From NCBI GenBank assembly GCA_036268455.1, contig DATAUD010000096.1:1-64000 (forward strand): a DNA stretch of 64,000 nt, given 5' to 3'. Each line of letters opens with the position of its first letter. Position 1 is the first letter of the stretch. Shown here piece by piece: positions 25,042 to 34,292 of the stretch. The DNA is from DATAUD01 sp036268455 (GTDB lineage Bacteria; Verrucomicrobiota; Verrucomicrobiia; Limisphaerales; Palsa-1400). Made by a program: the position numbers and the translations under genes. The notes beneath the pieces were generated by a model. That model saw nothing but the letters and a program-made list of their open reading frames with translations, was not told where the DNA came from and ran no database searches.

Positions 25042-27687
25042 ATGGTATGCTCCGGCGTGATAAAGAGGTGTCCTTTTCCATGGTTGATTCCGTTTTTCGC
25101 CGCTGTTCTGCTGGCATCGGCGGCGGGAAGAAAGACTCTTCCTGGTCACGTCCCACAAGGGGTGCCGGCCCTGACATCCAACGGTGTTTTGAAGGGCACG
25201 AATCGTCTCGCGCTGGGCATTGGATTGCCTCTGCGCAATCAACAATCCCTCAGCAATCTTCTTCGAGACATCTACAATCCAGCCAGCCCTCAGTACCATG
25301 AGTATTTGAGCTCCGATCAGTTCGTTGAACAGTTCGGTCCGACGCCCAGTAATTACCAGGCGGTCGTCAACTTCGCGCAGGCCAATGGCTTCACAGTCAC
25401 CGCCACCCATCCCGATCGGATGTTGCTGGATGTCTCGGCCACGGCGACCGCTATTCAACGCGCCTTTCAAGTGCAATTGCTCGTTTACCGCCACCCCAAG
25501 GAACTCCGTAACTTTTATTCGCCCAATGTCGAACCGTCCGTCCCATCGGACCTTCCGGTAGCCGACATCTGCGGGCTTAACAATTATCTTCGGCCTCATC
25601 CTAATTTCACCCAAAAAATCATTGTCCGAGACCCGAAAACCACCTCCATGGATGGCTCGGGGCCGAACGGCAATTTGATCGGGGGCGATTACAGGGCGGC
25701 CTATATTCCCGGCATCACGCTCACCGGCACGGGGCAGACCGTCGGTTTGTTCGAGTACGACAATTTTTACCCGAGCGATGTCACCACCTACGAAAGCATT
25801 GCCGGCCTAACTAATCCTCCCCCTGTCCGGACTCTGTTCTTGAATGGATATGACGGCGCGCAAGGGGAGGGTGACGGCGAGGTCGCCCTCGATATCGAAA
25901 CAGCCATGTCCATGGCCCCCGGGCTTTCGGCCATCGTTTGCTTTGAAACCAGCGACGAGAATCCGGCCAACGACATTTTGAGCGTCATGGCCACAAACAC
26001 TGCGATCAAACAATTCAGTTGTTCGTGGAACTTCGGCTCCAATCCCCGCGCGACCATGGATTCCTATTTCCAAAAAATGGATGCCCAAGGCCAATCCTTC
26101 TTCGATGCGAGCGGCGACCAGGGAGCCTATACCAAGGCAATCTCGGAGCCGAATGACGATCCTTACATCACAATCGTCGGCGGCACCACCCTTTCCACAA
26201 CCGGCCCCGGCGATCCTTGGCTTGGCGAAGTCACGTGGAATGCGCCGGACATCGGCGACTCCAGCAGCGGCGGGATCAGCACGACCTATGCGATTCCTTC
26301 GTGGCAAGTCGGCGTGAGTACTGCCGCCAATAAGGCTTCCACGACCAAACGGAATATTCCCGATGTTTCCATGGTCGCCGACAACATCTTTATCATGGCC
26401 GACAACGGCCTGGAGGAATCCAGCGGTGGCACAAGCGCCGCCGCGCCGTTGTGGGCCGCCTTTATAGCGCTGGTCAATCAGCAATCCCTCGCCGCCGGCA
26501 ATTCGACCGTCGGCTTCATCAACCCAGCCATCTACGCCATGCGGACCAACGGCTATGCGGCTCTCTTCGACGATATAACCGTCGGCAACAACACCAACGG
26601 CAATACCGGGTTCTTCGCCACCCCCGGTTACGATCTTTGCACCGGTCTGGGAACTCCCGCCGGAGGAAGCCTGATGATCGCCCTGACGACGCCGGACGGC
26701 TTTTTAATCACGCCGGGCAGGGGACTTGCGGCTAATGGCGCAACTGGCGGCCCATTCAACATTTCCGCCCAAACTTTTGTATTGACGAACTCAGGCGGCA
26801 ATTCACTGTCATGGTCCCTGAGCGGCGCGCCGGCTTGGCTGACGGTCCCGTCCCAAGGCGGTATCCTTGCCCCCGCAAGCACAGCCAGCATTACAGTCCT
26901 GCTCAACCATTCCGCGAACGCTCTCCCTCCCGGTGTTTACACGGCCAACCTCTGGTTCACCAACCTCACCAGCGGGCTTTCTCAACTCCGCCAATTCACG
27001 TTGCAAGTGGAACAGAATCTGATCCATGACGGCGGTTTCGAGGCGGGCGATTTTTGCTACTGGACGTTGAGCGGCTTGGATGCGTGGGAATACAATTATG
27101 CGGACAACGGCACCTACTCCTACTATTACACCGACTCCGGCAACTATTTTGCGGTTCTTTCCGAGCCCAAGTCCCTGGCCTACCTCTCGCAACCACTTCC
27201 CACTCAGCCGGGACAGCTCTACCTGGTGTCCTTTTGGCTGGCAAATCCCTCTGGCGACAGCCCGAACCAATTTGTCGTCAATTGGAACAACGGCAATTCC
27301 ACCAACACGCTCTACAACCAGTCCAGCCTCGGCGCGTTCAATTGGGAACAAATGCAACTCTTCGCGGTCGCCCAGGGCAATTCCACCCTCTTGCGATTCG
27401 GAGGCCTTGACCCCAACTATTTTCTTGGTTTGGACGACATCAGTGTTGAACCGATTCCGATGCCGACGATCCAGTCCATCCAGCAAATCGGCGACACTCT
27501 CCAAATCACCTGGAACGCCGTGTCCGGTTTGAATTATCAAGTGCAGTACACCGACACGCTACTCAACCCCCAATGGACAGATTTGGGAAGCGTCATAACC
27601 GCGACCGGAACCACAGCAACCGTCACCGAAACCATCACGCCAGGCGGCCAGCAATTCTACCGCATCATTCTGTCCGTTCCGATGTGA
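25042..27687 (+). CDS. Secreted S53 (sedolisin/kumamolisin-type) serine-carboxyl peptidase
   Basis: The protein has 881 residues. It has a hydrophobic export signal (about 11-28), a pro-kumamolisin activation domain (about 50-190; SNLLRDIYNPASPQYHEYLS) and a catalytic domain. The expected S53 residues are Glu280 and Asp284 (GEVALDIETAMSMAPG), Asp359 of the oxyanion site (FFDASGDQGAY) and Ser465 (SGGTSAAAP). A calcium-site region near the domain end (GYDLCTGLGTP) is conserved. After it come a beta-rich linker, a jelly-roll-like domain (about 660-800; IHDGGFEAGDFCYWTLSG) and the shared C-terminal module. It probably degrades protein outside the cell at acid pH. Confidence 0.92.
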   Translation: MVCSGVIKRCPFPWLIPFFAAVLLASAAGRKTLPGHVPQGVPALTSNGVLKGTNRLALGIGLPLRNQQSLSNLLRDIYNPASPQYHEYLSSDQFVEQFGPTPSNYQAVVNFAQANGFTVTATHPDRMLLDVSATATAIQRAFQVQLLVYRHPKELRNFYSPNVEPSVPSDLPVADICGLNNYLRPHPNFTQKIIVRDPKTTSMDGSGPNGNLIGGDYRAAYIPGITLTGTGQTVGLFEYDNFYPSDVTTYESIAGLTNPPPVRTLFLNGYDGAQGEGDGEVALDIETAMSMAPGLSAIVCFETSDENPANDILSVMATNTAIKQFSCSWNFGSNPRATMDSYFQKMDAQGQSFFDASGDQGAYTKAISEPNDDPYITIVGGTTLSTTGPGDPWLGEVTWNAPDIGDSSSGGISTTYAIPSWQVGVSTAANKASTTKRNIPDVSMVADNIFIMADNGLEESSGGTSAAAPLWAAFIALVNQQSLAAGNSTVGFINPAIYAMRTNGYAALFDDITVGNNTNGNTGFFATPGYDLCTGLGTPAGGSLMIALTTPDGFLITPGRGLAANGATGGPFNISAQTFVLTNSGGNSLSWSLSGAPAWLTVPSQGGILAPASTASITVLLNHSANALPPGVYTANLWFTNLTSGLSQLRQFTLQVEQNLIHDGGFEAGDFCYWTLSGLDAWEYNYADNGTYSYYYTDSGNYFAVLSEPKSLAYLSQPLPTQPGQLYLVSFWLANPSGDSPNQFVVNWNNGNSTNTLYNQSSLGAFNWEQMQLFAVAQGNSTLLRFGGLDPNYFLGLDDISVEPIPMPTIQSIQQIGDTLQITWNAVSGLNYQVQYTDTLLNPQWTDLGSVITATGTTATVTETITPGGQQFYRIILSVPM

Positions 27688-27874
27688 CCGAGAATGTGCG
27701 GTCGTCGGTTGCGCAGCAAAACCCCTTGCCGGAAAAACGATTGCCGGCGTGGATTGTCGGAAGGCATTCTTTTTATTACCTCTCAGAGTAGATGCCCTCG
27801 CAAGCGCAATTGTCATGGTTTTGTAAAATCCACTCCCATTTGCCGCCGGAGCCAATTTGAAGTAGGCTAAAGCC

Positions 27875-28501
27875 ATGACAAGCAATTGCTGGCGCTGGCG
27901 GTTGGCCATCCTCTTTCTTGTTTCGGCCTCCTTGGTGCGGGCCGATCAAATCGTTATGCAAAACGGCGACCGTTTTTCCGGTTCCGTCGTATCAATGACC
28001 CCCGAGACCGTGGTTTTTCAAAGCGACTCCCTGGGCCAGGTGAAATTGCCCCGCGACAAAGTTTCCGCGATCAACCTGGGCAACACCGTCGCTCCTTCGC
28101 CGCCCGCAACAAACAACTCCGCGCCCGCCGTGGCAACGCAATCGACCGCGGCCGCCACCAACGTCCTTCAACAACTGGGTTCGGACACGAATCTTGTTCA
28201 ACAAATTCGCAAGCAGTTCCTTGCCGACGCGGGCCCACAGGCCAACGGCAAATTTGACGAACTCTTCACCGGCCTGATGTCCGGGAAAATGGACATCAAC
28301 GACCTTCGCGCCCAAGCCAAATCCGCCGCCGACCAATTGCGCTCCATGAAGAAGGACTTGGGCGGCGACGCAGGCCAAACCCTGGACGCTTACCTCAGCG
28401 TGCTCGACAACTTCCTTGCGCAAAGCGCCCCCGCCTCCGCACCCGCGCCCGCGCAGAAGCCAGCCACGAACCCTTCTCAAGGCACCATCATCATCCGGTA
28501 A
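27875..28501 (+). CDS. Secreted protein with an SH3-like N-terminal motif
   Basis: A signal peptide (WRWRLAILFLVSASLVRA) precedes a short beta-rich segment, MQNGDRFSGSVVSMTPETVV. Similar segments occur at the start of YdiY/DUF481-type proteins. The rest is a Pro/Ala-rich linker, a helical region (about 95-170) and a low-complexity tail (SAPASAPAPAQKPATNPSQG). The beta-barrel part of DUF481 is absent. No function is assigned. Confidence 0.6.
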   Translation: MTSNCWRWRLAILFLVSASLVRADQIVMQNGDRFSGSVVSMTPETVVFQSDSLGQVKLPRDKVSAINLGNTVAPSPPATNNSAPAVATQSTAAATNVLQQLGSDTNLVQQIRKQFLADAGPQANGKFDELFTGLMSGKMDINDLRAQAKSAADQLRSMKKDLGGDAGQTLDAYLSVLDNFLAQSAPASAPAPAQKPATNPSQGTIIIR

Positions 28502-28533
28502 AGTCGCCGAGGAACGGCAAACTCCGACTGCCT

Positions 28534-29466
28534 CTAATAGCGCCAGACGATGCCGAAACGAGGGTTGTAATTGAAAGCGTTGGGAAACATTCCGACTTCG
28601 GTGTGGCCCAAACCAAATCCAATTCCGCCAAAAAACTCCAGGTTGGGCGTCACTTTGAAAATCGAACCGAAACCTGTATAGCCGAACCAAGGTACGGCGG
28701 AATCCGACGTGACGGTTGAATCCAAATACCAATAGACCTCCGCCCGGGAGCATATTGGGCGATGGAGGCTGATGGCGTTGTAGAATTGCCCGTAATTGAT
28801 GTGGGGAGAAATTTCGGCTACCGCAAATTCGGATTCGAGTTTCAAGTAGATTTTCAGCGGCAATTGCCACCCAAAAGGAATCCCCACACCTCCCGACCAA
28901 TCATCGCGGTCAGTCGGAACGGTGACGAAGGGATGGATAGCCAGAGACGTCGGGCCGCCGTCGTTGCCCCACAGATTTATTGTTGAGCCGAGGCCAACGT
29001 CCCCAAATGCGCTGGAGTGTGTTGTCTCGCTTAAAGTTTCAAGGACAGGCGAGCCAGGAGAGCCAGGATAATTATAGACTCGGGCTGACAAAGTATATGA
29101 ACGCGCCACATAACTGGGACTGACGTCGAAATCCATGAAGTTGAGCAAGCCGACTCTAAACCTGGGAGACCACGAATACTCTTCCTCCGCAAAGTGAATT
29201 GAAACGAATGAGTAGTTATAACGTTCCGAAAACTCGCCATAGTTGATAAGGCTGGATTCGATCTGGGCATGTCCGGCATCCAGGGTGTGCGCGTCGAAGA
29301 CACCGTCGTATTGGTCGGAATACATTGGGCGCATCAAATCGGACGGGGTGGGATTGAAGAGATTGTATTGCGATTTGTCCTGGGAATTTGTTTCCGAAAG
29401 GCTGGCTGCGAAAACGGCTGTGGTGAAAACCGCGCTGAGCGCGATCAAGGGGATAAGTTTTTTCAT
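28534..29466 (-). CDS. Outer-membrane barrel protein (MetA-pathway transporter-like)
   Basis: A cleavable signal (MKKLIPLIALSAVFTTAVFA) is followed by about 290 residues of alternating beta strands with aromatic ends. The last strand ends in FGIVWRY, a typical outer-membrane C-terminus. SSAFGDVGLGSTINLWG, HPFVTVPTDRDDW and PNLEFFGGIGFGLGHTE resemble the PF13557-type putative outer membrane transporters. The substrate is unknown. It is divergent from dnaB, about 235 bases away. Confidence 0.7.
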   Translation of the reverse strand: MKKLIPLIALSAVFTTAVFAASLSETNSQDKSQYNLFNPTPSDLMRPMYSDQYDGVFDAHTLDAGHAQIESSLINYGEFSERYNYSFVSIHFAEEEYSWSPRFRVGLLNFMDFDVSPSYVARSYTLSARVYNYPGSPGSPVLETLSETTHSSAFGDVGLGSTINLWGNDGGPTSLAIHPFVTVPTDRDDWSGGVGIPFGWQLPLKIYLKLESEFAVAEISPHINYGQFYNAISLHRPICSRAEVYWYLDSTVTSDSAVPWFGYTGFGSIFKVTPNLEFFGGIGFGLGHTEVGMFPNAFNYNPRFGIVWRY

Positions 29467-29630
29467 TTTATTACAATTGCTTAGGGCGCAACGTTTTTAG
29501 CAGGATCATTTCAAGTGTCAACTAATTGTTGGCGTTATATGCTGACTGCCACCATTCTCTTTGCGGGGGCCGTATATAATCCCTGAAAACTTCGGAAATA
29601 TTCGGGAAATTTCGGCTTCGCCCCGGAATG

Positions 29631-29658
29631 TTAACAATCTGTGTACCGATTGTATAAC
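29631..29658 (+). promoter_or_regulatory. Candidate promoter for the dnaB-bamA-skp operon
   Basis: TTAACA at 29631-29636 and TATAAC at 29653-29658 are separated by 16 bases and lie 45 bases before the dnaB start codon. The match to the vegetative consensus is good, but no transcript evidence is available. Confidence 0.45.
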
Positions 29659-29702
29659 TAGTTGCTGACATCTTTCCCCAAAGATAGTCTCCTATTGCGA
29701 CC

Positions 29703-31175
29703 ATGATTGATTCCGTTCATCCCGAAAGCGGCGCTCCCTCGCAGGATTTCAAAAAGCCGCGCCGCAAATCTTCCGCCACCGCGGACATGCCCAAAATCGA
29801 CCGTCTCCCCCCGCATTCAATCGAGGCTGAACAGGGCGTCCTCGGCTGCATTCTTCTCTCTCCCAACGATTGCATGGGCGAGTGCATCGAAAAGCTCAAG
29901 CCAGGCCATTTGGTTTTTTACGATTTGCGCCATCAAACGCTTTTCCAGGCGCTGATCGAGATGTACGACGAAAAGCACGCCATCGACCTGATCACCCTCC
30001 AGCAACGACTCAAAAATAAACAGCAAATCGAAGGCGTCGGCGGCCTCGGCTACATCTCCGGATTGCCGGACTCCGTCCCCTCCGCGGCCAACCTCCAATA
30101 CTACCTGGACATCATTCTGGAAAAATACCTCCTGCGCAAAATGGTCCAGACCTGCACGCAAATTGTCGGCCGCGTTTTCGATTACGAGGGCGAGGTCGAT
30201 GCGTTGCTCGATGAAGTGGAACGCGACATCCTTCGCATCAGCGAGGATCGGGTCGGCGGCGCAAACCTGACGATCAAGGAGTTGGTCAACCGCGCCATCA
30301 CCAAAATTGAGGAATTTCACCAAAACCAGGGGATGCTCACGGGCGTGGCCACCGGCTTCGCCGATTTCGACAAAATGACCACCGGCTTGCACGAAGGAGA
30401 AATGATCGTCGTCGCCGCGCGCCCCTCGGTCGGCAAGACTTCCCTGGCCATGAACATTGCCGAGCACGTCGCGCTGGATTTGAAAGTGCCCGTCGGCGTT
30501 TTCAGCCTGGAAATGACGGCGGACCAATTGATTCTCCGCATGTTGTGCTCCCGCTCCCGCGTCAATTTGCGCAATATCCGCGACGGATTCCTCGCTGAAC
30601 GGGATTTTCCCAAATTGACAGGCGCCGCCGGCAAAATGGCCGCCGCGCCCCTGTTCATCGATGACAGTTCCGGTTTGTCCATTCTTCAGTTGCGGGCCAA
30701 GGCGCGCCGCATGTGGCAGCAGTATGGAATCAAATTGTTTGTCATTGACTACTTGCAATTGCTCCATTCTACTTCGCGCCGGGCTGAAAACCGCCAGCAG
30801 GAGATTTCAGAGATTTCCGGCGGCATTAAAGCCCTGGCCAAAGAATTGAACGTGCCGGTCATCGTCCTTAGTCAGTTGAATCGTGAATTGGAAAAACGCG
30901 GCCCTGGCGAACGCCCGCGGTTGTCCGATTTGCGTGAGTCGGGCTCCATTGAACAGGATGCCGACCTGGTTGGTCTGCTTTACCGTGACTCAAAAAATAA
31001 AGAAGGTGAGGAAGACCCCGCCGAATTCGAGCAGGACGCCATTCCAGTGAAACTTTATATCGCCAAACAACGTAACGGCCCCACCGGCGACGTCGATCTG
31101 ACGTTCCTCAAGAGCTACACTCGCTTCGAGAGCGCGGCCAAGGTCAGCCCGGAGGACGTTCCGTCGGACGCCTGA
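29703..31175 (+). CDS. dnaB: Replicative DNA helicase DnaB
   Basis: The 490-residue protein has the DnaB N-terminal domain (PHSIEAEQGVLGCILL) and the RecA-like motor domain. The Walker A motif is in AARPSVGKTSLAMNIAEH, Walker B in KLFVIDYLQLLH and the arginine-finger region in SDLRESGSIEQDADLV. No intein interrupts the usual insertion sites. It unwinds DNA at the replication fork. The stop codon lies 3 bases before bamA and the two are clearly one operon, an unusual pairing of replication and envelope genes. Confidence 0.97.
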   Translation: MIDSVHPESGAPSQDFKKPRRKSSATADMPKIDRLPPHSIEAEQGVLGCILLSPNDCMGECIEKLKPGHLVFYDLRHQTLFQALIEMYDEKHAIDLITLQQRLKNKQQIEGVGGLGYISGLPDSVPSAANLQYYLDIILEKYLLRKMVQTCTQIVGRVFDYEGEVDALLDEVERDILRISEDRVGGANLTIKELVNRAITKIEEFHQNQGMLTGVATGFADFDKMTTGLHEGEMIVVAARPSVGKTSLAMNIAEHVALDLKVPVGVFSLEMTADQLILRMLCSRSRVNLRNIRDGFLAERDFPKLTGAAGKMAAAPLFIDDSSGLSILQLRAKARRMWQQYGIKLFVIDYLQLLHSTSRRAENRQQEISEISGGIKALAKELNVPVIVLSQLNRELEKRGPGERPRLSDLRESGSIEQDADLVGLLYRDSKNKEGEEDPAEFEQDAIPVKLYIAKQRNGPTGDVDLTFLKSYTRFESAAKVSPEDVPSDA

Positions 31176-31178
31176 GAG

Positions 31179-33635
31179 ATGAAAACCCCCTTCCGCCTGG
31201 CGTTTTTCATCGGGGCCTTTTTCCTGGCGTTGTTGCTCCCCGCGCGTGCGCAGCTTGCCGCGCCGGCTCCGCGCATCAATAAGATTTTCATCAGCCATAT
31301 CGGCCCCCCGGCCGTTAGCGACGACTTTATCCGCGCCAACATTCGCGCCAAGGTGGGCGAGCCTTTTTCACGCTTAATCGTGGACGAGGACGTCAAGAAC
31401 CTTTATGCCACCGGTTATTTTTTCAAAATCCAGATCGGCGAATCCAATAGCGATAACGGGCTCGACTTAACCTACGTTGTGCAGGGCAAACCGATTCTCA
31501 CGGACCTCAAAATTGTCGGCAACAAGAAGATGAGCGAAAAAAAGCTCCGCAAGAAAATCACCTCCAAGGTCGGCCAGCCTCTGGACGAACGCAAAATCTT
31601 TGACGACGCCCAGGCAATGAAGGAACTTTACGAGAAATCCGGTTATCAAAAAACGACGGTGATAGCCGAGCCGCCAGTCATCGATGAAGCCGCGGGACGG
31701 GGTTCAGTGACTTTCGAGATCCATGAAACCCCCAAAATCAAAATCAAGGACGTCATTTTCGTCAACACCACTCTCCCTCAAAAACAACTCCGCAAAGTCC
31801 TGAAAACCCGCAGGCATTGGATGTTTTCCTGGCTGACCGGCTCGGGTGTTCTCAAGGAGGATGATTTCGACGAGGACAAGGACAAATTGACCGAATATTT
31901 TCAGAACAAGGGATACATCGATTTTTCCATCAACGACATCAAGTTTGACCTTAAAAGCCCTAAATGGATGGTCATCCGAATCATCGTTTCCCAGGGCCAG
32001 CAATACAAAGTCGGAACGCTCGACATTAAAGGCAACAAACTCTTTACCACCAACGAGCTGATTCATGGCGTCAGGATCGCTGGGAAAATCATGAAGTTGA
32101 AATTGACGCCCGGCGCCACTTTCACACCGACCGATTTTGCCGATGACGAGGACACCCTCCGCGATATGTACGGCGCCAAGGGATTCCTTGAATTCGGCGA
32201 AGGGGGCAACACCGATATAAGGGCCATCCATATCGCCAATCCATCAACGGGCACCATCGACGTCTCTTACAACATCAGTGAGGGAGAAAAGGATCTCATC
32301 GAGAAAATCATAATCAAAGGGAACGTCAAGACAAAGGACAAGGTGCTCCGTCGCGAACTGGCCGTCTATCCGGGTGAAGTTTATAATATGGTCCTGGTTA
32401 AACTCAGCAAATCCAGGCTGGAGCAAATGGACTATTTCGAAAAAGTCGATACGGAGGCCCAGGACACCGACATTCCGAACCGCAAAGACCTCGTCGTCGG
32501 AGTCGAAGAGAAAAGCACCGGCAACGTGACGGTTGGCGCGGGCTTCAGTTCCATCGAGAGTCTCGTCGGCTTTATCGAACTCAAACAGGGGAATTTCGAT
32601 TTGTTCAACCCGCCGACTTTCACCGGCGCGGGCGAAAAATTCCAGGTCAAGGCCGCCGTCGGAACCGAGTTGCAGGATTATGAAATATCCTTCGTCGAAC
32701 CGTGGTTTATGGGAAAACAATTGGCCTTCGGAGTGGACCTCTTCCACCGCGAAATCGACTATAACAGCCTCAACAACATGTACACCGAGACCTTTGACGG
32801 CGGTTCTCTCAGCCTGACCAAGGCGTTAAGCCCGCATATCAAAGCGGGCCTTACTTATACCGTCGAAGCCGCCCATCTGGCCATTGAATCCGGATTTACA
32901 ACCAATTTTTCGACCAACGTTGTGGCCACCACCAACGGGACGGCCCACAATGCGGACGTCGTAGGCCCGAATATCTCCACCAATATTTATGATGAGCGCG
33001 GCACCTACGTCATTTCCAAACTCGGCCTTTCGCTGACCTATGATACGCGCAACAATTTCCGCAACCCAGACAGGGGCCAGGTTACGGAACTTCGCGCCGA
33101 AGTTGCCGCCCCTCCGGGCGATACGGACTTTTACAAACTGGAATTGCGCACAAGTTGGTTTTTCCCGGGTTTTGCGCCGGGGCACATCATTGAGTTTGAT
33201 GGCAGCGCCGGCTCCGTTTCGACTTGGGGCAACACCGGCCAAGTGCCCATTTTCGAGCGCTGGTTTCTGGGTGGACTCTATTCCTTGCGGGGTTACAAAT
33301 ATCAAACCATTGGCCCAGAGGACCAGTTTGGAGAGCCTTTGGGGGGCAATACCTATTGGTTCGGCAGCGCTGAGTATAGCATTCCCATCGTCAAAATGCT
33401 TCGCATCGCCGCGTTTTACGACGCCGGCAATGTCTATCCCGACTCTTTTAATTTCAACCCGGGACCCAATCGCGGATTTTATAGTGACGACGCAGGACTG
33501 GGACTGCGGATAGTCCTGCCTATTGGCGGGGGCACGCCGCTTCGGCTGGACTACGGCATCCCAATCGTGCACGATCCCACTGTAGGCAGCGGTGGCAAAT
33601 TCCAATTCGGGTTCGGCTACCAGCGCCAATTTTAA
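31179..33635 (+). CDS. bamA: Outer-membrane protein assembly factor BamA
   Basis: An 818-residue Omp85 protein begins with a signal peptide (cleaved near ARAQ). Five POTRA-like repeats cover about 30-450 (for example TDLKIVGNKKMSEKKLRKKI and VGTLDIKGNKLFTTNELI). A 16-strand barrel follows. SLRGYKYQTIGPED is the conserved lid-loop RGY/RGF motif, and the protein ends in FGFGYQRQF with a terminal Phe. It folds outer-membrane proteins. skp starts 5 bases downstream, a conserved arrangement in Gram-negative bacteria. Confidence 0.95.
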   Translation: MKTPFRLAFFIGAFFLALLLPARAQLAAPAPRINKIFISHIGPPAVSDDFIRANIRAKVGEPFSRLIVDEDVKNLYATGYFFKIQIGESNSDNGLDLTYVVQGKPILTDLKIVGNKKMSEKKLRKKITSKVGQPLDERKIFDDAQAMKELYEKSGYQKTTVIAEPPVIDEAAGRGSVTFEIHETPKIKIKDVIFVNTTLPQKQLRKVLKTRRHWMFSWLTGSGVLKEDDFDEDKDKLTEYFQNKGYIDFSINDIKFDLKSPKWMVIRIIVSQGQQYKVGTLDIKGNKLFTTNELIHGVRIAGKIMKLKLTPGATFTPTDFADDEDTLRDMYGAKGFLEFGEGGNTDIRAIHIANPSTGTIDVSYNISEGEKDLIEKIIIKGNVKTKDKVLRRELAVYPGEVYNMVLVKLSKSRLEQMDYFEKVDTEAQDTDIPNRKDLVVGVEEKSTGNVTVGAGFSSIESLVGFIELKQGNFDLFNPPTFTGAGEKFQVKAAVGTELQDYEISFVEPWFMGKQLAFGVDLFHREIDYNSLNNMYTETFDGGSLSLTKALSPHIKAGLTYTVEAAHLAIESGFTTNFSTNVVATTNGTAHNADVVGPNISTNIYDERGTYVISKLGLSLTYDTRNNFRNPDRGQVTELRAEVAAPPGDTDFYKLELRTSWFFPGFAPGHIIEFDGSAGSVSTWGNTGQVPIFERWFLGGLYSLRGYKYQTIGPEDQFGEPLGGNTYWFGSAEYSIPIVKMLRIAAFYDAGNVYPDSFNFNPGPNRGFYSDDAGLGLRIVLPIGGGTPLRLDYGIPIVHDPTVGSGGKFQFGFGYQRQF

Positions 33636-33640
33636 TTGCC

Positions 33641-34285
33641 ATGAAAAAATTTATTCCTTTTACATTCGCAATCCTCGCCGTTGGCTTGCTGGCCTGCGCC
33701 AATTCAGCCTCCGCGGCGGATCTCAAAATCGCCACCGTGGACCTTCGCAAGGTGTTTGACAAATATTACAAAACCGTCCAGTCCACCGCCGGTATCAGAC
33801 AGGAAGCCCTCGACATAGACAAAGAGCACAAAGCTTTGATGGACAATGCAAAAACGGACGAGGACGCGTGGCGCAAACTCATTGATAAAGCCAACGACCA
33901 GGCCGTTTCAGCCGAAGAACGCGACAAAAGCAAAAAAGCCGCCGAGGAAAAATACGGCCAACTGGAAGGCGACAAGCAGCAAATCACCGAATTTGACCGT
34001 GTTTCCTCCTCGCGGATGCACGACAAGGAGCAACAGCGGCGGGATGACATCGTCAAGGAAATCCGCCAGGTCCTCAACGCCGATGCCAAAGCAGGCGGTT
34101 ACACCATGGTTCTCGATTCCTCCGGCGAAAGCGCCAACATGGTTCCTTTCGTTCTTTACGCCCACGGCCAGACCGACCTGACCGACGCCCTGATCAAGGA
34201 ACTCAATGCCACCGCCCCGCCGGGAGCGTTGGATGCCCCCGCCGTGACGAACAGCCTCAATAGCCCCGGTTCCAATTCACCTTGA
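33641..34285 (+). CDS. OmpH/Skp-family periplasmic chaperone
   Basis: A 214-residue exported protein has a signal peptide (FTFAILAVGLLACANSASAA) and the Skp/OmpH pattern. A short beta start (LKIATVDLRKVFDKYYKT) is followed by a long coiled-coil tentacle (about 45-145, Lys/Asp/Glu-rich) and a closing strand (GYTMVLDSSGESANM). It holds unfolded outer-membrane proteins and passes them to BamA, encoded just upstream. The C-terminal 30 residues are low complexity. Confidence 0.9.
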   Translation: MKKFIPFTFAILAVGLLACANSASAADLKIATVDLRKVFDKYYKTVQSTAGIRQEALDIDKEHKALMDNAKTDEDAWRKLIDKANDQAVSAEERDKSKKAAEEKYGQLEGDKQQITEFDRVSSSRMHDKEQQRRDDIVKEIRQVLNADAKAGGYTMVLDSSGESANMVPFVLYAHGQTDLTDALIKELNATAPPGALDAPAVTNSLNSPGSNSP

Positions 34286-34292
34286 GGCCACG

